Source: Rhodanobacter sp. (lineage in GTDB: Bacteria; Pseudomonadota; Gammaproteobacteria; Xanthomonadales; Rhodanobacteraceae). From it: a stretch of 64,000 bases of DNA. The stretch is taken from contig SCRO01000034.1 in NCBI GenBank assembly GCA_004298505.1, positions 115,100 to 179,099 of the forward strand, read 5' to 3'. The position numbers and the translations under genes were made by a program. Shown here one piece after another: positions 9,021-18,504 of the stretch (position 1 is the stretch's first letter; each line of letters starts with the position of its first letter). The notes below the pieces were generated by a model. It ran no database searches, was not told the DNA's origin, and saw only the letters and a list, made by a program, of their open reading frames with translations.

Positions 9021-10729
9021 GGTTTGTACGCGCCGTCGCGCTTTGCCTGCTCGCCGTGCTGCTGGTCCCTGCCGCGGCACGGGCGGCCAAGGTCACCGCC
9101 ACGCTGGATCGCAGCCAGGTGCAGTTGGGCGACACGGTCACGCTGAACGTACGGGTCGAGGGCGCCGGCGGCAACGTCGCCATGCCCGACCTGAGTGCGC
9201 TCACGCAGGACTTCGACGTACTGGGTACTTCGCAAAACAACAGTCTCAGCGTGGTCAACGGCCATGCCACCTCCAGCCTCACCTTCGGCGTGGCGTTGCG
9301 ACCGAAGCATGTGGGCACGCTGCAGATACCGGCGCTGAAGGTGGTTGGCGAGCAGACCGCTCCGCTGCAGCTTGAGGTCAGCGCGCCGAGCCCGGCCGCC
9401 TCCGCCGCACCGAACCGGGACGTGTTCATGGAGGCCAGGGTCGAACCACCGCGCGGCTATGTCGGCGAACAGTTCAGTTACGTGGTGAAGCTGTTCTATG
9501 CCAACGCCCTGAGCGGTGGTTCGATTGACGTGCCCAACGTGGGCGGCGCCGATTTGAGCCAGCTTGGCAAGGATCTGAGCTACGACACCCAGCGCGGTGG
9601 CCGCAGCTACCACGTGCTGGAACGACGCTACTCCCTGATCCCACAGCAAGCCGGTCACATCCAGATTCCGGCGACGAGCTTCCAGGGCAATGCGATCGAT
9701 CCGTCTGATCCCAACAGCTTCTTCGGTGCGACCGACAACGTGTCGGCCAGCGCGCCAGCTGTCGCGATCGACGTGCAGGCCGCGCCGTCGAACTGGGGCA
9801 ACAACGCCTGGCTGCCGGCGCGCGCGCTGAGCCTGAGTCTTGAAGGTTGGCCGGGTGCACAACGGCAGGTGCGGGTGGGGCAACCACTCAATCTCACCAT
9901 GGCGCTGCAGGCGACCGGACTTTCCGACGACGCGTTGCCGGCGCTCAGCCTGCCGCCACTGGACGGCGCTACCGCCTATCCGGACAAGCCGGTCAGCCAT
10001 AACCATGTCGACGGGCCGTGGATCAGCGGTCAACGCGAACAGTCGTTCGCGATCGTGCCCGAGCGCGCGGGTACGCTGACAATACCGGCGACCACCTTGA
10101 AGTGGTGGAACGTGCTGACCGACAAGATGGAAGAGGCGCAGATTCCCGCGCACAGCATCACCGTGTTGCCGGCGATCGGCGGCAACACGGTGATGCCCTC
10201 GGTCCCTGCGGCAACCGCCGCGACCGCACCGGCCTCGGTTGTCTCCAACGCGCCGGCCGCGACGAATTCTTCGACACCCTGGCGCTGGATCGCGCTGGGC
10301 AGCATCGCGTTGTGGCTGTTCAGCATGCTGGCGTGGTGGTTGCAGCGCCGCCGCGGCCGCGGCGCCGCGCCGATCGCCCCGGCGCCGGCGCCGGCGCCGG
10401 CGACGACACGCCAGGCCCAACTGGCCTTCCTCGCGGCGGCGCGCGGGAGCGACGTCGCTAGCCAGGTACGTTGCCTGCTGGCCTGGGCACGCGCAGAGCG
10501 TCCGTCCATCCAGCATCTGGGCGAATTGTCTGCCGCTTTGGAGGATGCCTCACAGCGTGCGGCCATCGACGCCTTGCAGCAGCGCCATTACGCGGGCGTG
10601 CCGACGCCTTCCGCCGATACCGGCGTCGAGCTGGTCGCGGCATTCAAGGGTGGCTTCGTGTGGCGCAGCGCCTCATCGGGCGAGGGCGACTCCGGGCTGC
10701 CGCCGCTGTATCCGTTCAAGTTGCACTGA
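9017..10729 (+). CDS. batD: BatD-like oxygen-tolerance protein
   Basis: 570 residues. The signal peptide ([15 protein letters not shown]) is followed by repeated beta-sandwich domains typical of BatD ([20 protein letters not shown] near 35-54, and [18 protein letters not shown] near 143-160). A transmembrane helix lies at about 420-440. Next comes an Ala-Pro linker encoded by a GCGCCG tandem (10380-10404), and then a cytoplasmic helical tail. It is the last gene of the MoxR-Bat operon. Its final 14 bp overlap the convergent macro-domain gene, so the two transcripts are antisense at their ends. Confidence 0.93.
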   Translation: MRFVRAVALCLLAVLLVPAAARAAKVTATLDRSQVQLGDTVTLNVRVEGAGGNVAMPDLSALTQDFDVLGTSQNNSLSVVNGHATSSLTFGVALRPKHVGTLQIPALKVVGEQTAPLQLEVSAPSPAASAAPNRDVFMEARVEPPRGYVGEQFSYVVKLFYANALSGGSIDVPNVGGADLSQLGKDLSYDTQRGGRSYHVLERRYSLIPQQAGHIQIPATSFQGNAIDPSDPNSFFGATDNVSASAPAVAIDVQAAPSNWGNNAWLPARALSLSLEGWPGAQRQVRVGQPLNLTMALQATGLSDDALPALSLPPLDGATAYPDKPVSHNHVDGPWISGQREQSFAIVPERAGTLTIPATTLKWWNVLTDKMEEAQIPAHSITVLPAIGGNTVMPSVPAATAATAPASVVSNAPAATNSSTPWRWIALGSIALWLFSMLAWWLQRRRGRGAAPIAPAPAPAPATTRQAQLAFLAAARGSDVASQVRCLLAWARAERPSIQHLGELSAALEDASQRAAIDALQQRHYAGVPTPSADTGVELVAAFKGGFVWRSASSGEGDSGLPPLYPFKLH

Positions 10730-11267
10730 ACGGCGTGTCGCCAGCGGCGGCGGCATCCAGCGCGTGCTGGAAGACGGCGCTGACGTTGTCGCTGAAACAA
10801 CACAAGGTGATCCCGGCCTGTTGCGCATGACTGAGTTCATCGCGCAGCGTCGCGATCGCCACGGCGGCCGCCGGTGCAGTCGGATAGCCGTAAACCCCGC
10901 AGCTGATCGCCGGGAACGCGATCGTGCGCAGGCCATGTTCGCGCAACAGCCGCAGCGCATTTCGGTAGCAACGCTCCAGCAGCAGCGGTTCGCCCTGTGT
11001 GCCGCCGTGCCAGACCGGCCCCACGGTGTGGATCACGTAGTGCGCAGGCAGATCGAAGCCCGGTGTGATGCGCGCCTCGCCGGTGCGGCAGCGCACGCCC
11101 GGTGTGGATTCGGGCAACTGGCGGCAGGCTTGCAGCAGCGCCGGTCCCGCCGCGCGGTGGATTGCGCCATCCACGCCGCCACCGCCAAGCAGACCCGGAT
11201 TGGCCGCGTTGACGATCGCGTCCACGCGCAGCGTGGTGATATCGGCGGTGATGATTTTCAGGGGCAT
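10716..11267 (-). CDS. Macro-domain O-acetyl-ADP-ribose deacetylase
   Basis: 183 residues covering one macro domain of the YmdB/MacroD type, which hydrolyses O-acetyl-ADP-ribose and removes mono-ADP-ribose from acidic residues. The diagnostic loops are present: [27 protein letters not shown] (about 15-41), the catalytic Asn/Asp region, and [12 protein letters not shown] near residue 126. The gene is convergent with batD, overlapping it by 14 bp, and divergent from the MarR gene 66 bp away. No partner ADP-ribosyltransferase is visible nearby. Confidence 0.93.
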   Translation of the reverse strand: MPLKIITADITTLRVDAIVNAANPGLLGGGGVDGAIHRAAGPALLQACRQLPESTPGVRCRTGEARITPGFDLPAHYVIHTVGPVWHGGTQGEPLLLERCYRNALRLLREHGLRTIAFPAISCGVYGYPTAPAAAVAIATLRDELSHAQQAGITLCCFSDNVSAVFQHALDAAAAGDTPFSAT

Positions 11268-11333
11268 GGCTTCAGGCTGGACGGCAGCTTATGCTGCGAC
11301 CAGGCTCCGGGCTGGATGAGGTAACGAGGAATC

Positions 11334-11798
11334 ATGGCGAAAATGGAAGACCTTTCCTTCGGGTATCTGCTCAACGACGTGACCTTGCTGTTCCGCAAGC
11401 ATTTCGACCGGCGTGCCGTGAAATTCGGCCTGACTCGCGCGCAATGGCGCGCCACCAAGATGTTGTACCACCGCGAAGGCTTGCGCCAAACCGAGCTGGC
11501 CGAGCTGCTGGAGATGGAGCCGATCGCGGTGGGTCGGGTGATCGATCGCCTGCAGGCGGCAGGTTTCGTCGAGCGCCGGCCCGATCCACGCGACCGTCGC
11601 GCGTGGCAACTCTACGTTACCGAGCAGGCGCGCGTGATCGTCGGTGACATGGAGCTGATCGCGCGCGACCTGCGCAGGGACGCCACCCGCGGCGTGGAAT
11701 ACGACGAACTGCGCCAGGCGCTGGGCGTGCTTCACCGCATCAAGGAAAACCTGCAGGCGCTGGATGCCGGACAGAATCCACCTGACGGCAGCGCTTGA
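11334..11798 (+). CDS. MarR-family transcriptional regulator
   Basis: 154 residues with a single winged-helix MarR domain. The recognition region is LRQTELAELLEMEPIAVGRVIDRL (about 56-79), and the wing is VERRPDPRDRRAWQLYVT. The start follows an AGGA motif. MarR proteins usually repress a neighbouring efflux or metabolic gene. The 66-bp divergent gap with the macro-domain gene makes that gene one possible target, and the exporter at 13024 is another. The ligand is unknown. Confidence 0.92.
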   Translation: MAKMEDLSFGYLLNDVTLLFRKHFDRRAVKFGLTRAQWRATKMLYHREGLRQTELAELLEMEPIAVGRVIDRLQAAGFVERRPDPRDRRAWQLYVTEQARVIVGDMELIARDLRRDATRGVEYDELRQALGVLHRIKENLQALDAGQNPPDGSA

Positions 11799-11971
11799 AT
11801 CCCCGGCTTGTGCGGTGCGTGGCCCTTCCCGTCCGAACCGGCGCGGGCGGGGCTTGACCTCACCCCCTCTTGCCATCGGCGGCGAACGCACGTGGGTCGC
11901 GCGGTCGCGCAGCTGTTCGGCGGTGCGGACCGCGGCGGCTGGAATCGCGGGGGCGGCACCGAACACCGCTC

Positions 11972-12094
11972 CTACGATTTCCTCTCCCTCAACAAATCGC
12001 GAATCTCGGTCAGTAACGCCACATCGGCCGGCGGCGCGGCCGGCGCAGCTTCCTGCTTCCTCTGCATGCGGTTCATGCCCTTGATCACCATTGC
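11972..12094 (-). pseudogene. mscL: mscL remnant (C-terminal quarter only)
   Basis: The minus strand reads [18 protein letters not shown] followed by [15 protein letters not shown] and a stop. This matches the end of the large-conductance mechanosensitive channel MscL: the last transmembrane boundary, the RKQEEAPAAP linker and the EIRDLL bundle. About 40 of roughly 135 residues survive. Upstream on this strand (12095-12157) the reading is unrelated, and the FAH gene ends at 12176, so there is no room for the channel domain. An ATG at 12082 could still express the tail peptide. Confidence 0.78.
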
Positions 12095-12175
12095 CCTTCT
12101 CCCCCGAGATTGCGCCACATGGCTGATCGACTTTAGCGCAGCGTCAAGGCCACGCACAGGGCGTGAGGCGAGCGC

Positions 12176-12862
12176 TCAGACGATCCGGCCGTCCAGTTCG
12201 GCAACACCGACCAGTTCGGCATGAAAACGATCGCCACGTTGCAGCGCCGCCACCCCGGCCGGGGTGCCGGTGAAAATCAGGTCGCCGGCCTTCAGCTCGA
12301 ACAGCCGCGACAGCGTCGCGATGATCCGCGGTACGCCATGCACCATCTCACCCAGGGTGGCCTGCTGGCGCAACTCGCCGTTGACGCGCAGGCGCAAGAC
12401 GGTGTCCGCACCGATGCCTGCCGTCGCTGCCGGGCGCAGCGCCGAGAGCGGCGCCGAATGGTCGAATGCCTTGGCCACGTCCCACGGATGGCCCTTGGCC
12501 TTGGCCTGTGCCTGCAGGTCGCGCCGGGTGAGATCCAGCCCCACGCCGTAGCCCCAGACCAGCAATAACGCTTGCTCCACGTCGAGATCCCGGCCGCCAG
12601 CACCCAGCGCCACGACCATCTCCACCTCATGGTGCAGCTCCCCGGTGGCCGACGGGTAGGGCACGTCGGCACCATCACCGACCACTGCATCGGCCGGTTT
12701 GCAGAAAAACATCGGTGTGGCCTCGTCCACACTGGCGCCCATCTCGCGTGCGTGCTCGGCGTAGTTGCGGCCGATGCAGAACACGCGGCGGATTGGAAAG
12801 CGCTGGTCGCTGCCGAGGATCGGCAGGCTGGGCAGTACGGGTGCAGCGATGATATAAGTCAT
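12176..12862 (-). CDS. Fumarylacetoacetate hydrolase family protein
   Basis: 228 residues, the usual length of the short FAHD1-type members. These are metal-dependent hydrolases or decarboxylases of 2-oxo/fumarylpyruvate-type diketo acids. The family core is visible: VFCIGRNYAEHAREMG (about 27-42), MFFCKPADAVV, metal ligands in GELHHEVEMVVALG (about 69-82), and LIFTGTPAGVAAL near the C-terminus. The natural substrate (acylpyruvate, fumarylpyruvate or oxaloacetate) cannot be read from the sequence. The gene stands alone and is divergent from the exporter at 13024. Confidence 0.92.
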   Translation of the reverse strand: MTYIIAAPVLPSLPILGSDQRFPIRRVFCIGRNYAEHAREMGASVDEATPMFFCKPADAVVGDGADVPYPSATGELHHEVEMVVALGAGGRDLDVEQALLLVWGYGVGLDLTRRDLQAQAKAKGHPWDVAKAFDHSAPLSALRPAATAGIGADTVLRLRVNGELRQQATLGEMVHGVPRIIATLSRLFELKAGDLIFTGTPAGVAALQRGDRFHAELVGVAELDGRIV

Positions 12863-13023
12863 GTCGGCAAGCGTAGCAAACCTGTGTGGGTACGGTGCAG
12901 GGCTGGGTCTGCCGGATGACAGTTGTCATTGAGAACGACTGATGCTGCACCCTGAGCATGGCGTGGGTCGATCCGCCATGATGGTAACGTCGAGCAACCG
13001 GTGGTACCTGACAGGGATCACGA

Positions 13024-14265
13024 GTGGACAACACCGAGCTGTTGAAGGAATTGCGCATCGAGCGCCACCAGCAGGAAGACCACAATGGTGGTCCCGCGCG
13101 CTGGCCGTGGATCCTCGGCGTGCTGGCGATCGTGTTGGTGCTGATCGGTGGCGCGGGCTGGTTCTGGCTGGGCCATCGCGCGGTGCCGGTGCAAGTGGCG
13201 CAGGCGGTGTCGATCAGCGCGGACAGCGATGCGGCTGCGGTGTTGCAGGCCACCGGCTACGTCACCGCGCGGCGCCAGGCCACGGTGTCGGCGCAGATCA
13301 CCGGCACGCTGACCGCGGTGCTGATCGAGGAAGGCGATCACGTCACCAAGGGCCAGGTGCTGGCACGGCTGGATGACAGCGCCTACAAGGCGGGGCTGCA
13401 AACGGCCAAGGCGCAGGCTGCCGCCGCGCAGGCACTGGTGGCGCAGTATCGGGCACAACTGGCGCAGAACCGACACGACTCGGCGCGCCTGCAGTCGCTG
13501 GCCCAGCAAGGACTGGTATCGAAGCAGGCGGCCGAGCAGGCGCGCACCCTGGTCGACAGCGCTCTTGCACAGCTCGCGGCGCAGCAGAAGCAGTCCGCGG
13601 CCGCCGCGGCGCAGGCCGTGCAGGCGAAGGTTAATTTCGATTACACGGTGGTGCGCGCGCCGTTCAGTGGCGTGGTGACGACCAAGGATGCGCAGGTCGG
13701 CGAGATCATTTCGCCGCTGTCCGCTGGCGGCGGCTTCACCCGCACCGGCGTGGGGACGATCGTCGATATGGATTCGCTGGAAGTCGACGTCGACGTCAAT
13801 GAGGCCTATATCGGCCGGGTCAAGGCCGGCATGCCGGCGGAAGCCGTGCTGGATGCCTATCCCGACTGGAAGATCCCGGCGCATGTCATCGCGATCGTGC
13901 CTACCGCCGATCGCGGCAAGGCCACCATCAAAGTGCGCGTGGCGCTGGAGAAGAAGGATGCGCGGATCGTGCCGAACATGGGCGTGCGCGTGTCATTCCT
14001 GGAGCAGCAAGCCAAGCGTGGCAGCGCGACCCAGGCGCCCAAAGGCGTGCTGGTGCCGGCCAATGCCATCGTGCAGCGCGACGGACACCACGTGGTGTTC
14101 GTGGTCAAGGACGGCAAGGTGCACCTGCGGCGGGTGAATCCGGCGGCGCAGACCTATGGCGAGCTGCGCCTGCTGCCGATCGCGGTGAAGCCGGGCGACA
14201 GCGTGGTGACCACGCCGCCCGCCGACCTGCACGATGGTTCGCAGGTGAAGATAAAAGGATCGTAA
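13024..14265 (+). CDS. Periplasmic adaptor (MacA/HlyD-like) of an ABC exporter
   Basis: 413 residues from GTG 13024. A short cytoplasmic N-terminus leads to a transmembrane anchor (about 26-46). A lipoyl/barrel-sandwich half follows (YVTARRQATVSAQITGTL), then a long alpha-helical hairpin (about 120-195, Ala/Gln-rich coiled coil), the second lipoyl half (VRAPFSGVVTTKDAQVGEI) and beta-barrel domains. Membrane-fusion proteins of this type connect an inner-membrane MacB-type ABC complex with an outer-membrane channel. The three genes downstream supply the ATPase and two permeases. The transported substrate is unknown. Confidence 0.92.
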   Translation: MDNTELLKELRIERHQQEDHNGGPARWPWILGVLAIVLVLIGGAGWFWLGHRAVPVQVAQAVSISADSDAAAVLQATGYVTARRQATVSAQITGTLTAVLIEEGDHVTKGQVLARLDDSAYKAGLQTAKAQAAAAQALVAQYRAQLAQNRHDSARLQSLAQQGLVSKQAAEQARTLVDSALAQLAAQQKQSAAAAAQAVQAKVNFDYTVVRAPFSGVVTTKDAQVGEIISPLSAGGGFTRTGVGTIVDMDSLEVDVDVNEAYIGRVKAGMPAEAVLDAYPDWKIPAHVIAIVPTADRGKATIKVRVALEKKDARIVPNMGVRVSFLEQQAKRGSATQAPKGVLVPANAIVQRDGHHVVFVVKDGKVHLRRVNPAAQTYGELRLLPIAVKPGDSVVTTPPADLHDGSQVKIKGS

Positions 14266-14292
14266 TGCCACCATTTTCATCTTGTTGTCGTC

Positions 14293-14371
14293 GGAGCCCG
14301 CTCGCGGGCGATGCTGTTGATTTGATCTACATTGGCATCAGAGCAGAAGCATCGCCCGCGATGCGGGCTCC
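14293..14371. repeat. Paired palindromic REP-like element (copy 1)
   Basis: Two opposed GC-rich hairpins: GGAGCCCGC...GCGGGCGATGCT at the left and AGCATCGCCCGCG...GCGGGCTCC at the right, mirror images across about 30 bp of AT-richer spacer. It lies in the 139-bp gap between the adaptor and ATPase genes. The layout matches the GTAG-headed REP/BIME elements (SMAG) known from Stenotrophomonas. In the transcript it would fold into a strong structure within the operon. Confidence 0.8.
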
Positions 14372-14404
14372 TATGACATCGCCAGACACTACCGGAGGAC
14401 AGCC

Positions 14405-15094
14405 ATGGGCACCCTGATCGAGATCCAGAACCTGGCCAAGACCTACCAGCGCGGCAAGCAGAAGGTCGAGGTGCTGCATCACGTCAATCTCGCCATTGCC
14501 GAAGGCGACTTCCTGGCGTTGATGGGACCGTCCGGTTCGGGCAAGACCACCTTGCTCAACCTGATCGGCGGGCTGGATACGCCCACGGCTGGCAGCATCA
14601 GCGTCGGTGGCCAGCGCATCGACCAGCTTGGCGGCAGTGCGTTGGCCAAGTGGCGTGCGTCGAATGTGGGCTTCATCTTCCAGTTCTACAACCTGATGCC
14701 GATGCTGTCGGCGCAGCGCAACGTGGAACTGCCGCTGTTGCTGACGAAACTGTCGGGTGCACAACGCAGGAAGAATGCCTCGATCGCGCTGCAACTGGTG
14801 GGCCTGGCCGACCGCGCCAGCCACAAGCCGGGTGAACTCTCCGGCGGTCAGCAGCAGCGCGTGGCGATCGCCCGCGCGATCGTCTCCGATCCGACCTTAT
14901 TGGTGTGCGACGAGCCAACCGGTGACCTGGACCGCCAGTCCGCCGAGGAGGTGCTGGGCCTGCTGCAGCAGCTCAACCGCGAGCATGGCAAGACCATCGT
15001 GATGGTCACCCATGATCCGAAGGCGGCCGAATACGCCACGCACACGCTGCAGCTGGACAAGGGCACCCTGGTCGAGCAAGCCGCGCTTGCGTGA
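14405..15094 (+). CDS. ABC exporter ATPase (MacB/LolD type)
   Basis: 229 residues comprising a complete nucleotide-binding domain. Walker A is GPSGSGKTT (about 40-48), followed by the Q-loop in [13 protein letters not shown], signature [15 protein letters not shown] (about 141-155), Walker [13 protein letters not shown] (about 163-174) and the H-loop in VMVTHDP. Size and motifs place it in the LolD/MacB/FtsE group that pairs with FtsX-type permeases. Those permeases are encoded directly downstream, and the adaptor upstream. Confidence 0.95.
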   Translation: MGTLIEIQNLAKTYQRGKQKVEVLHHVNLAIAEGDFLALMGPSGSGKTTLLNLIGGLDTPTAGSISVGGQRIDQLGGSALAKWRASNVGFIFQFYNLMPMLSAQRNVELPLLLTKLSGAQRRKNASIALQLVGLADRASHKPGELSGGQQQRVAIARAIVSDPTLLVCDEPTGDLDRQSAEEVLGLLQQLNREHGKTIVMVTHDPKAAEYATHTLQLDKGTLVEQAALA

Positions 15095-15173
15095 TGCCCC
15101 AAGGATCACGCAAGCCGCGCGGCAGCGCACCAGGGACGGTTGCTTGCCTCACACATCCGAGAGGTCATGATTC

Positions 15174-16337
15174 ATGAAATACCTCCACCTGATCTGGGCT
15201 GCGCTGTTTCGGCGCAAGACCCGCACCTTCCTCACCCTGGTCTCGATCATTGCTGCGTTTTTGCTGTTCGGCCTGCTCAACTCGGTGCGGATGGCGTTCA
15301 CTGCCGGCGACAGCGTCGATGGCGCAGGACGGTTGATCGTCAACTCGCGCATGTCGATGCAGCAGGCGTTGCCGGAAAGCCTGGGCGCGCGCATCGCGAC
15401 CGTGCCGGGGGTGAGCGCGGTCGCGTCGGCGAACTGGTTCGGCGGCGTCTATCAGGACCCGCGCAACCAGGTCATCAGTTTCGCGGTGAGCCCGAACTAC
15501 ATCGACCTGTACCCGGAAATGGTGTTGCCGGCGGATCAACGAGCCACATGGGATCGTACCCGCACGGGTGCGATCGTCGGCGCCGCATTGGCGAAGAAGT
15601 ATGGCTGGAAGATCGGCGACGAGATTCCGCTGCAGTCAACCATTTTTCCGTCCAAGGTATCCGGCGGCAACACCTGGACCTTCGACATCACCGGCATCTT
15701 CCATGCGAAAACTGAAGCGGCAGCGGGGCGCGAACAGCTGTTGCTGTTCCACTGGAAATATTTCGACCAGAACAATGCGTTCGGTTCCGGCACCGTGCAC
15801 TGGTATGTGGTGAAGGTGGCCAACCCGGCGCATGCCGACGCGGTGGCCAAGACGATCGATGCCATCTCGGCCAATTCGGATCATGAAACCAAGGCGCAGA
15901 CCGAGCAGGCGTTCCAGGCCTCATTCATCAAGCAACTGGTGAATATCGGCCTGATCGTGGTGTCGATCATGGGTGCGGTGTTCTTCACGTTGCTGTTGCT
16001 GACCGGCAACACCATGATGCAGGCGGTGCGCGAGCGCACTTCGGAGTTGGCGGTGTTGAAGACGATCGGCTTCTCCAATCGCAGCGTGCAGGCGATGGTG
16101 CTGGCCGAGAGCGTATTACTGCTGCTGCTCGGCGGTGTCATCGGCCTGGCCCTGGTGTCGGCGATCGTGCCCGGCATCGGCGCCGCCAGCGGCGGCATGA
16201 TTCCCGTGCATGGGGTCAGTGCGGGCACTTGGGGTCTGGGCATCGCGCTGATGCTGGTGATTGGCGTGATTGTCGGCTGGATCCCTGCCTGGCGTGCGAT
16301 GCGCCTGAATATCGTCGATGCACTCAGCGGTCGCTGA
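15174..16337 (+). CDS. FtsX/MacB-type ABC permease 1
   Basis: 387 residues. It has the typical topology of the MacB/LolC family: one N-terminal transmembrane helix (about 20-40, FLTLVSIIAAFLLFGLL), a large periplasmic domain (about 45-255), and three C-terminal helices (about 262-285, 320-345, 355-375). The TSELAVLKTIGFSNRSV motif of FtsX domains lies between helices 2 and 3. It has no ATPase domain of its own and would work with the ATPase at 14405. A second, different permease follows after 12 bp, so the transporter is probably a heterodimer. Confidence 0.93.
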   Translation: MKYLHLIWAALFRRKTRTFLTLVSIIAAFLLFGLLNSVRMAFTAGDSVDGAGRLIVNSRMSMQQALPESLGARIATVPGVSAVASANWFGGVYQDPRNQVISFAVSPNYIDLYPEMVLPADQRATWDRTRTGAIVGAALAKKYGWKIGDEIPLQSTIFPSKVSGGNTWTFDITGIFHAKTEAAAGREQLLLFHWKYFDQNNAFGSGTVHWYVVKVANPAHADAVAKTIDAISANSDHETKAQTEQAFQASFIKQLVNIGLIVVSIMGAVFFTLLLLTGNTMMQAVRERTSELAVLKTIGFSNRSVQAMVLAESVLLLLLGGVIGLALVSAIVPGIGAASGGMIPVHGVSAGTWGLGIALMLVIGVIVGWIPAWRAMRLNIVDALSGR

Positions 16338-16349
16338 CAGGAGCTCGCC

Positions 16350-17657
16350 ATGAAGAAATTTCTGCTCAATCTGGGTCTGGTGGTGCTGGTGATCCTCGCC
16401 GTGTACGGGTGGACTTGGTTGCCATGGTTTGGTGCGCTCGTGCTGGCGCTGGCGTTTGCCGCGTGGCTGGCACTGTCGCGCAGCGGCCGGCAGGCCGCGT
16501 CTGTGACCGCGGTGGGAGTCAGCACGATCAGGCAGCGCGCGGGCTCTTCGTCGGTCATCGTGATCGGCATCGCCGGGGTGGTGGCGGTGCTGGTGGCGCT
16601 GCTGGCGATGGGCGAAGGACTCACCGCGACGCTGGAGAGCGGCGGTCGCACCGACACGGCCATCGTGCTGCGCGGCGGCGCGGCGGCGGAGTCGGCATCG
16701 GTGTTGACGCACGACGATGTGCTGGCGGTCGAGCAGGCACCCGGGATCGCGCGCGATGCCAGCGGCAAGCCGATCGCCTCGGCCGAGTTGGTGGTGGCCG
16801 CCAGCGTCAAGCAGAAAGGGTCGGACGACGATGCCAACGCGCAGTTGCGCGGTGTCGATCCCGAAGCCTGGGCGTTGCGGCCGAACTTGAAGATCATCGA
16901 GGGGCGCAAGTTCCAGCCCGGCCTGCGCGAGCTGGACGTGGGCCAGGGCGCGGCGCGGCAGTTTGCCGGCATGGCCATTGGCGACGAGGTGAAGCTGGGC
17001 ACGGAGTCGTGGAAAGTGGTCGGCGTGTTTGCCTCCGGCGACGCCTACGATTCGGAAATGTGGTCTGACCGTCAGACCGTGGCCTCGGCCTATCGCCGCG
17101 GCAACAGCGCCGAATCGGTGTTGGTCAAGCTCACCAGCGCCGCTGCATTCGATACCTTCCATGCCGCACTGGCCTCCGATCCGAAGCTGAAAGTCGAAGC
17201 CAGTACCACCAAGGACTATTTCGCCAAACAGTCCGCCGGCCTGGCCAGGGTGATCCGCATGGTCGGCCTGACCGTGGGCATCATCATGGCGATCGGCGCC
17301 ATTTTCGGCGCGCTCAACTGCATGTTCGCCGCGGTGGCCTCGCGCGCCAGGGAGATCGCTACCTTGCGCGCGATCGGCTTTCGCAGTGTGCCCGTGGTGG
17401 TGTCGGTGATGCTCGAAACCATGCTGCTGGCGCTCATCGGTGGCGTGCTCGGTGCACTGATCGTGTGGCTGGTGTTCAACGGCTACACCACCTCGACGCT
17501 GAGCGGCCTGACTCAGCTGGTGTTCCGCTTCTACGTCTCCCCGCAATTGCTGTGGGAAGGTTTGAAGTGGGCGTTGGCAATCGGCTTCATCGGCGGGCTG
17601 TTTCCGGCAGTGCGCGCCGCGCGCCTGCCGGTGACCACCGCCCTGCGTGAGTCGTGA
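16350..17657 (+). CDS. FtsX/MacB-type ABC permease 2
   Basis: 435 residues. It has two N-terminal hydrophobic stretches (about 5-40) followed by another at about 67-87 (VIVIGIAGVVAVLVALLAMG). Then come a periplasmic domain and three C-terminal helices around 308-330, 355-385 and 400-420. The FtsX-domain motif reads AREIATLRAIGFRSVPVV. It is the last gene of the exporter operon, with 12 bp between it and permease 1. Two different permeases with one ATPase and one adaptor is a layout used for lipid, lipoprotein or peptide export. No substrate can be assigned. Confidence 0.92.
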   Translation: MKKFLLNLGLVVLVILAVYGWTWLPWFGALVLALAFAAWLALSRSGRQAASVTAVGVSTIRQRAGSSSVIVIGIAGVVAVLVALLAMGEGLTATLESGGRTDTAIVLRGGAAAESASVLTHDDVLAVEQAPGIARDASGKPIASAELVVAASVKQKGSDDDANAQLRGVDPEAWALRPNLKIIEGRKFQPGLRELDVGQGAARQFAGMAIGDEVKLGTESWKVVGVFASGDAYDSEMWSDRQTVASAYRRGNSAESVLVKLTSAAAFDTFHAALASDPKLKVEASTTKDYFAKQSAGLARVIRMVGLTVGIIMAIGAIFGALNCMFAAVASRAREIATLRAIGFRSVPVVVSVMLETMLLALIGGVLGALIVWLVFNGYTTSTLSGLTQLVFRFYVSPQLLWEGLKWALAIGFIGGLFPAVRAARLPVTTALRES

Positions 17658-18059
17658 CGCCGGTGGCATGAATGCGTGGGTGTGCGTGAGTAGCCCACTC
17701 GCGGGCGATCACTTTTGCACGGGGTTCGGAATTCGCAGCTTCGTAGGGTGGGCGCTGCCTCAACGCACGCCAACCAAGAGCGGCGGGCAGTGCCCGCCCT
17801 ATGAAATTGCGCAAGCTCCTGCGCGCGCTGCGTCGCGCGATCCAAACCGGCGCGAACGTGAAGGGCTCACCTGGCTGCTGCTGGACAACCTGGAATGGTA
17901 GCTCGGCTACTCCAGGCGCTTCGGGCGCTGCCACGTCGACTGCGCCACCCGGCAGTGCACACCCAAGGCCGGTACCAGGTTGTATGCCCAGGTGATCGAG
18001 AGCAACGGCACCGTGCTGGATCAGGCGCCCGCGAGCGAGCTTCTGCCATCAACAAACCG
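17658..18059. other. Gene-poor stretch with repeat pieces
   Basis: About 400 bp with no convincing gene. It contains a half-copy of the REP-like element (AGCCCACTCGCGGGCGAT, about 17696-17713) and a copy of the second repeat family (17743-17803). The rest reads as short open segments in several frames with no family I recognise. It separates the exporter operon from a collapsed transporter gene and looks like a decay zone. Confidence 0.6.
17743..17803. repeat. GGCGGGCAGTGCCCGCC-type palindromic repeat
   Basis: Begins GTAGGGTGGGCGCTGCC and ends with the palindrome GGCGGGCAGTGCCCGCC and CTATG. Related cores occur at 45375, 49981-50087 and 58590, so this is a second dispersed intergenic family alongside the REP-like pairs. 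Confidence 0.65.
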
Positions 18060-18407
18060 TCAGCGAGCGCCGCCACCGAAGCGTAGCCGCGGCGTTGCTG
18101 GCTGGCCGTTGCCACGCGCCCGGCCCAGCGTAATGATCATGACGCCGAACAGGATCACCGCCATGCCAGCCAGATCGAAGGAGCCGAGATGCTCGCCGGC
18201 CAGCAGGATGCCAAGCAGCACGGCGACTGGCCGGTGAACCGCGCGGCGAACAACGGCATGCTGGCCACAGTCACCGCGGCGATCTCCGAGCTGACCCGCT
18301 CCTCGGCAAAGCAGACCAGCCCGTTGCCCATGCCGAGGTAAGGTTGAGCCCCAGATCAGGTAGAGCGTTAGCAGCCCCAGCGGAACCAGCAGACGAGGAT
18401 CAGTCAG
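18060..18407 (-). pseudogene. Collapsed EamA/DMT transporter gene
   Basis: Three pieces of an EamA-family drug/metabolite exporter lie in order on the minus strand but in different frames. The N-terminus is LLTLYLIWGST (about 18370-18340), then comes an internal segment GNGLVCFAEERVSSEIAAV (about 18330-18270), and last the C-terminal helices LLGILLAGEHLG and GMAVILFGVMIITLG (about 18225-18120). An intact member has about 300 residues and ten helices; here only about 100 remain. At least two internal deletions and two frame changes rule out function. Confidence 0.75.
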
Positions 18408-18504
18408 GCGATGCGACGGTGCCGCGGCATCGACAGGGGACTCGTACCTGGGGACGGGCCGTGTGGGGACGGCGCATTATCCGCGAACGCGGGAACGTTG
18501 TGCG

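Noticed and set aside
8852..10516. A 554-codon frame antisense to batD
   Set aside because: Low-complexity Arg-rich reading with no family; batD has clear domains.
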